Below, one piece after another: positions 30,266 through 39,602 of a stretch of 64,000 bases of DNA. Source of the stretch: Sophora flavescens (taxonomy: Eukaryota; Streptophyta; Magnoliopsida; Fabales; Fabaceae); NCBI GenBank assembly GCA_030762895.1, contig CM061062.1, positions 290,824,985 to 290,888,984 of the forward strand, read 5' to 3'. The notes below the pieces were generated by a model, which ran no database searches, was not told where the DNA came from, and saw nothing but the letters and a program-made list of their open reading frames with translations. A program made the translations under genes and the position numbers. Numbering within the stretch: the first letter of the stretch is position 1; each line of letters opens with the position of its first letter.

Positions 30266-31556
30266 TGATCCGCTGTCGCACACGGGTCAAAAACGAGTGA
30301 TTGGAAGAAAAACTGCAGTTAGGGAACGACAACTCGAGTATCGTCTCTCAAGGACTCTTGGATTATTATTAACCTACGATTCGATTTGGGGGGGGGGGGG
30401 TTAGATTAAGACTCAATTAAGAAAACTGTGCAATTAAGTGATTATCAATAAGCTAGAACGATTAATCTACTGTTTCGGGTTCCCAACTATCATTGATTCA
30501 CATAATTTCCATGCCCTAAGCAGATTCTAATCTCTTTTCGATTGTAGCAGCAATTAGACAAACGCAATTGAAACTACGAGATATATGTTCCTAAAATCTG
30601 AATTAAGCAAACGGATTGAAGCTCTCGTGAATTAAGCAAACATGACAAACACACGCGAATTAAGCAAATGCGATCAAGGTATAGGAACATAGAATCATCG
30701 AAATTAATCAATACTTATTCTATACAACTTGAATTAAGCAAACAAGGCATATAGCATAATATTGAAAGAGATAAGCAGTTTGATCGGGAATTATGGAACC
30801 TCAAGTGTCGGCGAAAACCGATTACAGCAGACTAATCCCTGGTGATTAGTTCTCCATCACAAACATGATACAAACCCTTGGAATAAATTGTAAAGCAGTG
30901 AAAATTCTCTATGTTTTGCGTCTGCCCTGGTGCCTTTTTATAGATCAGGATTCGCGTCACGGCCATGATGGCCATCACGGCCAGGCCGTGACGCATTCTG
31001 CCAAGGGTGCGCATTCAAATTCCAGTCTGTCACGGCCATGATTCCCATCACGGCCAGGCCATGATCAATTCTGTCCATGGGTGCTGATCTGTCACGATCG
31101 TAACCTCCATCACGTCTGGGTCGTGATCAATTATGTTCTTCAGGGTTCTCTCATCACGCCCGTGATGGGTATCACGGCTTGGCCGTGATGCTTTCTGGTT
31201 CTCAGGGTCTTCTCATCACGCCCGTGATGGTTATCACGGCTGGGTCATGATGCATCCTGGTCTTCAGGGGTAGCTCATCACGGTCGTGACCAGTGTCACG
31301 GCCTGGCCGTGATAGCCTCTGCTTTAGGTGTCCTTCACCTTTTGCTCTTCTTATTAACCTGAAAACATGAAATAGCAGTAAATGTTTTATTTGACTCAAA
31401 ATTAACTAAAATATCCTAAAACTACTTAAGAGACTCAAAATGTTGCTTGAGGACAATTAAATCCAAATTTGGGCGAAAACGAGATTAGACTCGAGTAATT
31501 AGTGCAAAAGCCATGGTCTTACTAGTTATAAAACTAGACGAGCCAGAGGCTTATCA
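30266..31556 (-). repeat. 5' LTR of element D
   Basis: The 1291-bp partner of 11236-12528. It has a 13-G tract (30388-30400), a TATA box at 30932-30943 and the six-unit ATCACGGCC array at about 30955-31315. Many differences between the two arrays are C-to-T or G-to-A changes at CpG. The plus-strand end GGCTTATCA is followed by TSD GTTGA. Confidence 0.92.
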
Positions 31557-31561
31557 GTTGA

Positions 31562-33336
31562 CACACAAATATGTGTGTTTAGATGTGTCTCTAGTCGAGT
31601 TGAGAACTTGTAAGAACTCATGTTTAGTATATGGTACTTGTGCTCATGTTGACACGTTCATTCATCCCTTTGGGATTGTGTCAGACATTTTAATGAGGTA
31701 CCTGTCGTGGAAAAATTTTCAGGTGAATTTTCTAAGAATGTTCTAGGTTTGTTGTTTGCAAAGGATATTGAGTTTTCAATCGATCTAGTTTCTAGATTCG
31801 GTCTGATCTCTATCACTTTGTGTAGGAAGCCTACAAAGTTAGTCGAGTTAGATGACCTGTCTTAACGGGAAGATTTGTTGTGAGGATAGTTTTGGGACCA
31901 AGTGTGTCCTTCGAGGAGCATCGATGTTGCTCATAAGGATGAAGTATTACTTTTGTGGAAGTGATCGCAGACGGTGATTGAAATCCATAGATTGTTAGGC
32001 TAATCGATTTTTAACAAAGTTTTATCGAGGAACTATTTAAGATTTTGGAGCCATTGACTCGCCTTACGAGGAAAGACCAACTCTTTCCATGACTGAGAAT
32101 GACTAAGTTGTTGATCATTGTACTTAGTTCAGAGAGGAATACAGAAGACAGCATCAAATCGGATTAAGTGTGTTTAGAAAGACCTCGTGCTTGCTCGTAG
32201 TCGAGATAAGCCAATCCTAATCTTCACTCTTAGAATGAGTGTCTCTTTATGGACTTGTCGATTGAAAATTGTACCTCAAATCCCTATGCTTGTATTAGAC
32301 AATCATAGTGGTACGTTTTGTACATGCCAAACCCACTTTTACTTTTGGTGGAAGTGATCCAATCTGAATTTTGTAGGACTGTTATTCTTTTAAATTGTGG
32401 TGCAGTAAAGTTCTTGTGAAAGAAGTAACTTTATTATATTCATGTTTGTAAACCTGTACCGATCATGCATTTTTACACCCACGAACCTACTAAATAATCG
32501 TATTACATAAGGAATATTCCTGTATCTTTTTTATACTTGTCATCTTCTTCAAGACTATGTCTTATAGTAGCTCAAAAGGACCTGTCACCTTTGATCAATT
32601 TTACCCTATATATTTTTCAAAACATCATTGACGTGTAAACTATCTCACAAGTTATGAGAATGATTATTTGATTCATATTCCAATATCAGAGTTAGTTGAG
32701 AAATAATTTGGTGTATAAGACCTCACGGGTTAAGATGATAGCATCACAATGAATTTGGGGTGGGTTTACCGAGGATCTTTAAGAGTTTTCATTCGTTTTG
32801 GGCGATCGGTGTCATGATAAAGAGAAAGGAACCTTTCTTAACTGTTAATATCTGCTATGCAGTGGAGAAGTAGCCAAAGTTTATAAGAGTACTGATCAGA
32901 CTCCATGGTTTATCTTTAAGCATCGTTTCAGATGAAGACCCAAAGTTTACCAATGGGTTGGTACCATCTTCTCCAAGTGTTGGGGGTGAAGTTGAGATTG
33001 AGTCTAATGGATCACCCTCAACTCGAGTGGGTGAAACAAGAAAAAAAAAACGATTTTATCTTAGAAAGTTAGTTGGGAGTAAGTGTAGTATTTAACTACG
33101 ATCAATCCTTTAGCAAGATTGACAATAAGTGATGAGAGTTGTGTTGAGGTATAGTTATGACTGGTAAGATATGAACCTTTAAGATCAATATCCGTAAGTG
33201 AGACAATTATTATAAATCAAAAGTTGATTGAGGCAGAATAATCGTTGGGGAACCTAGGGTAATGATCAATGTCCGTAATTAATCTTTGATTGTATGAATT
33301 TTGAAAGATTATAGTAATTTCACTTAAGTGGATTCG
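31562..33336 (+). pseudogene. pol: Element C degenerate pol (chromovirus-type RT traces)
   Basis: No long frame survives. Between about 31700 and 31870 the plus strand still reads EFSKNVLGLLFAKDIEFSID then LVSRFGLISI and KLVELDDL, equivalent to the chromovirus stretch before RT (G1 has EFLEVFPENVPGLP). Near 31905-31945 LRGASMLLI corresponds to WGAPVLLVKK. Near 32015-32085 FIEELFKILEPLTRLTRKDQ corresponds to the RT thumb after the catalytic core, so the core is deleted. From 32110 to 33336 I see no recognisable domain, only stop-rich sequence. Confidence 0.65.
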
Positions 33337-34348
33337 TCTCGATTGATTGCTCTTCTATTGACTCAGTTCTGAAAATATATAACAGATTTAGCTGCAGCCA
33401 GGTGAAGGATCTGTGTTTAGCAGCAGTTGTTCACTCCATTGTTGTAATCTAGTCTTGTAGGAATTCTATCAGGTTCAAGAATAAGGTGATTCCTCTAGAA
33501 TATGCTAAGTCTCTAATAATTGCTGCAACTAACACATCAGCAACTCTTTCAAAGGGAGTTATGTCCAATTCAATAGAAGAATTTCAAATTGTAAAGTTCT
33601 TCTCAGTTGTTGTTCATCACTATAAAGCTCCATCAATTAAGGAAGTGGTGTGGCAGCATTCTCCTCTTGGTTGGATTAAATGTAACTCGGATAGGGCTGC
33701 TAAGGGGTCACCAGGTCCTGCTGCTTATGGAGTGTTGTTTAGAGATTGTAGAGGTGTCTCTCTTGGCTGTTTCTCTTCTTATTTGGGAATTCAAAATGAT
33801 CTATATGCTGAAATAGTAGCTGCAATGGTTGCTATTGAGCATGCTCATCAAAAAAGTTGGAATTTTCTATGGTTAGAATGTGATTCCCAAATTGTGGTGA
33901 ATGCTTTCTCTTCATCTAATCAATCCTAGATCATCCCTTGGAAGCTTAGAAATAGATGGAAAAACTGTTTGCTATTTTGTAAGTAAATGTGCCTTAGAGT
34001 CTCTCATGTTTATAGAGAGAGTAACAATTGTGCTGATAAAATTAGCCAATTATGGTGTCACTAACCTTTCATCAAGTTGGTGGGATTCCTATCCAGATTT
34101 CATTAAGGAAGACTTATTCATAAATAGTTTAAGTCTTCCTAGTTATAGATTCTCTTAAGTTAATTGCTTTCATGGGTTTTGGCTTTAGTCCCCCCCCCCC
34201 CCCCAATGCTTTTTTGTATTATTTTATTAATTAATAATTCTTAATTGATGTGCTGCAGATGATTGTGGGAGTTGGGGGTGCCAACCTAGTTGGGATGCCT
34301 TTCTCTCTTGTGATGCTTTTGCACATTAATAATCTTTTATTAAAAAAA
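33337..34348 (+). mobile_element. LINE K: 5'-truncated L1-type LINE in element C
   Basis: The 1012-bp insertion is flanked by a 15-bp TSD, ACTTAAGTGGATTCG, at 33322-33336 and 34349-34363, and ends in an A-rich tail. It carries only the RNase H end of ORF2 and the 3' UTR with GGTGCCAACCTAGTTGGGAT. A run of 15 C (34190-34204) interrupts the 3' UTR. Confidence 0.9.
33486..34158 (+). pseudogene. LINE K RNase H domain
   Basis: The plant L1 ORF2 C-terminal RNase H reads WIKCNSDRAAKGSPGPAAYG (first Asp), YAEIVAAMVAIEHA (Glu) and LWLECDSQIVV (Asp) in one frame to 33929. A TAG follows, and after a frame change come VSHVYRES-like and ADKI-like remnants to about 34155. It matches the RNase H of the LINE at 36099-38248. 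Several stops make it non-functional. Confidence 0.85.
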
Positions 34349-34363
34349 ACTTAAGTGGATTCG

Positions 34364-34931
34364 AGCGAAAGAGAAAAGCTCTTGTAAAAATTAAGTTTCT
34401 GAAGAAATTCAAAGTTGATGAGTTAGATAATCATAGCCGATGTGATTCCTTTTTTATTTTAGATTACCTTAAGGAACGTTATTGCTGTTTTACTTGGAGA
34501 CTTGAAAAGTGTAAATTTGATATAACCTAGAAGAGTACACTAAGCCCAAATGGACTGAGACTACGATTGAATTCTTTGAGTAGAAGGTTGATGCATGTTG
34601 CGGTAAAGTTAGTGTTGATCTTGGTATTAGCTGAGAGTTAGATGTTGAAGAAGGTTTCTAAGACCAGTACTGAGAATAGAATTAATTAAGTTTTGATTAT
34701 GGCTTTCGAGTGTGATAAACTAAGGTGAAATGTCGAAGATAGTGGGAATAGTGTGGTGGTGAAAAGTCTCAAGGATAAATAGAATGATATAGAGATGGAC
34801 TGTGTGATGGAGTTAGTAATAAAAGAATTGAAGCGACAAAAAATACAATGTAGGACATAGGGATTAAGAAATCCTGTCTATTTTTGAGCCACGAAATTTT
34901 GAGGACGAAATTTTTTTAAGTGGGGTAGTAA
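34364..34931 (+). other. Element C 3' internal end and polypurine tract
   Basis: Stop-rich remnant of the pol C-terminus. Close to the end, AAATTTTGAGGACGAAATTT followed by TTTTTAAGTGGGGTAGTAA (34894-34931) is the usual chromovirus sequence at the end of pol plus the polypurine tract, immediately before the 3' LTR. Confidence 0.6.
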
Positions 34932-36098
34932 CGTAACACCCCGGTTTTTACTGTTTTTCAATAACAGTAAATATGTGTATATGTTAGATTATTTTATTAG
35001 ACTGATTAATTTTCTAGGTATTTATTTTAATTTATTTTATGTGGTTTGGTTTGAGTAATTTTAATTACTCATTTAAAATTAATTTTTGAGTGCGTTAACA
35101 CTGTCGTATGTCAATGTATGCACGACTACTAGACAATAATATTATGCTATTGTCACTAGTAGTATTTATTTAGAAAAATATTTTAAATAATATGATTGAA
35201 AGAAAATTATTTTATCTATTTGACATTATTTAATTTTAGATTTGAAAATATGTTGGTTTAAAATTAATCTGAGATTAATTTTGGATCATTGATTTTCTTG
35301 GTAGATCAATTCAACTATCAATCTTTACTCTAATTTGAATTTTGAAAGTATATATTTGTCACTCATTATTTTTAGATCTGATGGTTAATATTATTGCCTT
35401 TTTCTAAAATTAATTTCTAAAACTCATTTTACCTATTATTAACTAAAATGAAAAGAAAATAAAATTTTCACCTTATCTCTTCATGTCTCGTACACGACCC
35501 CATGACACATTTCCCTTCTTTTATTTTTCTCTTTTTTTCTCTTCTCCAGAACCCATCTTCATCTTCCTCATCCTTTACACCAAACCAGCCGCGCCGCCAT
35601 AGGAGCTCCCGCCGTCGCCGTACAGCCACGTCCAGCCGTGAGCACGCCGTCCCTGCTAGCTCGATGGAGAGGAGACAACCACCGCACCTGGGTCGATCAT
35701 TTCCTCTTACGCCGCCCTCTACCGCCACGATAGCTGCATGGCAGTCCGACCACAGTCATGGTCGCGCCTAGAGTGAGGAGAAGCTTACCTTACCTTCAGA
35801 CTCTCATCCCACATGTTACTTTAGATTGTATGTTTTGAGGATGAAAATTGAATTGGTGAAATTGTCTGTTTGTTATCATGCTTAGTTTGTGTCTCTGGGA
35901 CGTTGAACACGGCTATGCTTGCTTGGTGGAGTAGATGTTGCACTCTTGGAACTAATGTGAGCATTAAGACGAGGATCATTCACTTGTCTTCAAGAAGTAA
36001 AGGGAGTAATCCTGAGGAGTTCTAGATAGCAATATGGTATTTTACTATTGTTTGTAAAATCATCTATCTTGGTTGTTCTGTGGTTTTTAATTATTTAT

Positions 36099-36708
36099 GG
36101 CTCTTTTTCAAGAGTATGGTGAGATCTCTGGTCAACTACTTAGTCTAAATAAGTGTAAATTCTACACTAATTCTGCTTCTGTTAGAAGGTCTGCTGTCCT
36201 AGCTGATACTCTTGGTTTTAATGCTGGCCAGTTACCTTTTGTTTACCTTGATGTCCCCCTGTTTAAAGGGAAGCCTAGAAAGTGCCATTTACAGCCAATC
36301 GCTGATAAAATCAGATTGAAGCTTGCATCTTGGAAAGGCTCCCTATTGTCCATCATGGGTAGGATCCAGCTGGTTAAGTCCATAATCCATGGAATGCTTT
36401 CCTACAGTTTTCATGTGTATGCTTGGCCAGTCTCGCTATTGAAATTGATTGACAAATGGATTAGGAACTTTATCTGGTCCGGAGACATTCTTTCCAAGAA
36501 AGTGGTGATAGTCGCTTGGAGAAAACTTTGCTGTCCTACTATTGAGGGCGGTGTTGGTCTAAGATCCATTAGAAGAATCAATGAGTCTTCCATGTTGAAA
36601 CTTGCTTGGGAAGTTTGCTCCTCAAACCAGCAATGGTCCTCTCTGAGTCGAGCAAGGTTCTTTAGGAATGGAAAACCTTCGAATCTCTATCGGAAATCCA
36701 CTATATGA
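36099..36708 (+). pseudogene. LINE ORF2, late RT domain
   Basis: The open frame has typical plant L1 RT C-terminal motifs: GQLLSLNKCKFYTNSA, LPFVYLDVPLFKGKPRKCHL, RLKLASWKGSLLSIMGRIQL and KSIIHGMLSYSFHVYAWP. It enters GGVGLRSIRRINESSMLKLA, then shifts frame near 36670-36690. The catalytic YADD is upstream of the truncation point and absent. Confidence 0.87.
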
Positions 36709-38098
36709 CCAGGAATCAAATCCTGTGTTAGACAACTCCTCTTGGCAGCTTGGTTCGGGTGTCAATATTAGTTTTTGGACTAACAGATGGTTGTCCAAGC
36801 CAATTGTGGACCTTCTAGATTTCCCGGAATCTTACCATAATTCTCTGCAATCTAAAGTAGCAGACTTTATCTCTAATGGTAAATGGAATCTTCCTATGGA
36901 ATTGACTAACAAATACCCTACCTTACCTGTTGCAATTGATCAGATAGCAATACCAAAATTCCATGATAATGACTATATGGTTTGGGATAGTTCTCCCTAT
37001 GGGAAACTCCTATTTAAGGATGCTTATACCTTTCTGAATAAGGTGCAGAATCCTGTTATTTGGGGTAAGCTAATCTGGAACCACTTCACTTCTCCATCTA
37101 GATATTTCCTTATTTGGAGAATGATTCATAATAAGCTCCCAACTGACCAAAACTTAAAGCTGAAAGGCTGCATTGTAGTTTCCATCTGTTGTTTCTGTGG
37201 AAAGTCAGAAGAGTCGACTCAGCATATATTTCTTAACTGTGATTTTGCTCTATCACTATGGAATTGATTCAGCTCTATTCTTGGCTGTAGACTGGTTCTT
37301 ACTGGCATTAAAGATCTGCTTGCCGTTTGCAATCTTGGTTGGAGCTCTCAAGTCAGAGATGTGGTATTAGCTGGAATTATTAACATTGTTTGGTATATCT
37401 GGTACAGTAGGAGCAAGCTCAGATTTGACAACAAAATCATCACTGCTACGTCTGCTATGACCTTGGTTTCAGCTGTTGTGTCTGTTGCAGGTAAGGTGTC
37501 CAAGGGTACAATGTCCTCATCGGTTCAGGAACTGCTGATCCTCAAAAAATTCGCAATTTCAGGTCACCTTTGCAAAGCCCCTACTATCAAAGAAGTTCAT
37601 TGGCATCCCCCTCTAAGTAGTTGGATTAAGTGCAACACAGATGGTGATGCCCATGGCTCTCCAGGCCGAGCTGCTGGGGGTGGAATTTTTAGAGGCCACG
37701 GGGCGGAGGTATTGGGCTGCTTTTCATCCTTCTTTGGAGTTACTGACTCTCTCCAAGCAGAGCTCCTTGCTGTCATCACTGCCATTGAAACTGCCTATGA
37801 GAGAGGATGGCACAAGCTTTGGCTAGAAACAGACTCTATTCTAGTGGTGAAAGTTTTTAAATCTTTGGATTTGGTTCCTTGGACAATCAGAACACGCTGG
37901 TGGAATGGCTTGGAATATGTTAAGAGTATGAGCTTTTTAGTTTCTCACATTTTTAGAGAAGGAAACTCTTGTGCCGACAAGCTTGCATCTTTTGGCATTT
38001 CTTCGAAATGCTTTACTTGGTGGAATTTAATCCCCAATTTTGTAAAGGAAGACTTTTCTAGAAATAGATTAGGCCTTCCTAGTTATAGATTTAGATGA
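36668..38098 (+). pseudogene. LINE ORF2, zinc-binding and RNase H domains
   Basis: The frame (36668-37267, TGA, then the same frame 37268-38098) contains ISFWTNRWLSKPIVDLL, the zinc-binding RVT region (RMIHNKLPTDQNLKLKGC; CCFCGKSEESTQHIFLNC) and RNase H. RNase H shows WIKCNTDGDAHGSPGRAAGG (Asp), LQAELLAVITAIE (Glu), LWLETDSILVV (Asp) and NSCADKLASFG (Asp). One in-frame stop is the only break over about 475 codons, so this copy is younger than K and J. Confidence 0.87.
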
Positions 38099-39164
38099 CT
38101 TGTTCTTTATGTTTTCTTCCTTTTCCTTTTGTTAATGAATAAAAGGTATGCTGCATATGATTGATGGGGGTTTAGGTGCCAACCTAGTTGGGATCTTCTC
38201 TCCCATAGTGATGCTTCTGCATACCTAGCCCGTTGATTTTAAAAAATATTATTTATTTCTAATTGGTCATGTATAGTTTGTTTATGTAAATATTTTCAGA
38301 AAAATACTAAGTGGATGTTTTTTTTCTTGTATGACTGGAACTTCTTGGATTTAAATATAAGTATTTCAGCAGGTATTTTTATTTTGGGATGTTTAAATTA
38401 GAGAGGAGACTTTGTCAAAAAAAAATTAAAAAATTCTAACTTTTTATTCAAGTACATTTCTAAAATAATTTGGCTTGCCAGGCTAGGTTTGTAAGCCTGT
38501 GCGCCAGTCAATTTCTTTTTAATTTATTTCTTCATGTGTTCATAATGTAATGCCCAAGGGGGGGTTACTTTTGATTGTATGTTTTGAGGATGAAAATTGA
38601 ATTGGTGAAATTGTCCGTCTGTTATCATGCTTAATTTGTGTCTCTGGGACGTTGAACACGGCTATGCTTGCTTGGTGGAGTAGATGTTGCACTCTTAGAA
38701 CTAATGTGAGCATTAAGACGAAGATCATTCACTTGTCTTCAAGAGGTAAAGGGAGTAATCCTGAGGAGTTCTAGATAGCCATATGCTATTTTACAGTTGT
38801 TTGTAAAATTATCTGTCTTGGTTGTTCTATGGTTTTTAATTATTTATTTCTAATTGGTCATGTATAGTTTGTTTATGTAAGTATTTTCAGAAAAATACTA
38901 TCTGCATGATTTTTTCTTGTATGACTGGAACTTCTTGGATGGAAATATAAGTATTTTAGCAGGTGTTTTTATTTTGGGATGTTTAAATTACACAGGAAAC
39001 TCTGTCGATTTTTTTGTAAAAATTCTACCTTTTTATTCAAGTAAATTTCTAAAATAATTTGGCTTGCCAGGCTAGGTTTGTAAGCCTGTGCGCCGGTCAA
39101 TTTCTTTTTAATTTATTTTCGCACGTGTTCATAATGCAATGCCCAAGGGAGGTGTTACATGACC

Positions 39165-39602
39165 CTTGACATCAATCTATCAAGTAACTTCAACATCATC
39201 AAGTCACTTCAGTCACCTCAGCTTTCCATCCTGCTCCATTGTTTACCCGATTTAAGTTTTCGATCATAATTTTCGAAGACTTCACCCGGATAAAATATTA
39301 TATTTTATGTTCGAACGTAAATTTTCAAAAAAAACTAAAATCGTTGGAAACACGACATAAAACCTAACAATTTCGTTCACGAGTCAAAATTAGGTCTTCT
39401 ACTTAGTAAACTTTTACTATCAGTGAAAACGCAGACCGGTTTTCGTCTGAATTTTCAACCAAAAATTTAACTGTAACTCTCTACGGTAAGGTAGAGCATG
39501 AACATGATTTTGGTTTATCCAAAATCATTTTCTGGATTTTAACAAAAATAAACAAATATGAACATATATTTACTGTTATTGAAGAACAGAAAAATTAGGT
39601 GT
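39165..39602 (-). repeat. G1 LTR 5' end (minus strand), right of element C
   Basis: Read on the minus strand from 39602, it aligns with the start of the solo LTR (63790 leftwards) and of G2 (39603 rightwards). Shared blocks include TTTTGGTTGAAAATTCAGAC, the AACCGGTCTGCGTTTTCACT-like stretch and TTTTGACTCGTGAACGAAAT. The expected TGTA at the very end is missing. C interrupts it at 39160. Confidence 0.8.

Larger units (their letters stand above)
11236..31556 (-). mobile_element. Element D: Athila-like retrotransposon nested in C
   Basis: D has two LTRs of about 1.29 kb, a tRNA-Asp primer site (30244-30261), gag, protease, RT, RNase H, integrase and a 3' domain, all on the minus strand. TSD GTTGA lies at 11231-11235 and 31557-31561. 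Without E and the CACTA element D is about 9.35 kb, close to E (9.5 kb). It is dead: nonsense codons in gag, between protease and RT, and between RNase H and integrase; a gag frameshift; and an internal deletion of some 85 codons before RT. D and E belong to one family, but their LTR repeat motifs differ. Confidence 0.93.
36099..38248 (+). mobile_element. LINE: 5'-truncated L1-type element in the C 3' LTR
   Basis: The 2150-bp insertion has TSD ATTATTTAT at 36090-36098 and 38249-38257 and a short A tail (TTTTAAAAAAT). It keeps the C-terminal part of ORF2 (late RT, zinc-binding RVT region and RNase H) and a 3' UTR with GGTGCCAACCTAGTTGGGAT. Target-primed reverse transcription commonly gives such 5' truncation. 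Confidence 0.9.
8272..39159 (+). mobile_element. Element C: degenerate chromovirus-like Ty3/gypsy element hosting D, E, CACTA and two LINEs
   Basis: C is bounded by LTRs starting TGTAACACCCC and ending GTGTTACA, with TSD TGACC at 8267-8271 and 39160-39164. A tRNA-iMet primer-binding site follows the left LTR and a polypurine run (AAGTGGGGTAG) precedes the right one. Without nested insertions it is about 7.4 kb. The internal part keeps only decayed pol (about 31690-32110 recognisable). Its LTR ends resemble the G family, so C and G are related Tekay/Del-like chromovirus groups. Confidence 0.88.
34932..39159 (+). repeat. 3' LTR of element C, rearranged
   Basis: The 4228-bp LTR starts CGTAACACCCC (first base changed) and ends GTGTTACA, followed by TSD TGACC. 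Relative to the 5' LTR it lacks about 1.3 kb, with a junction near 35818 sharing GTT microhomology. The terminal 0.6 kb is tandemly duplicated (35819 to 38565 and 38566-39159), and a 2.15-kb LINE lies in the first duplicate. Confidence 0.85.
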
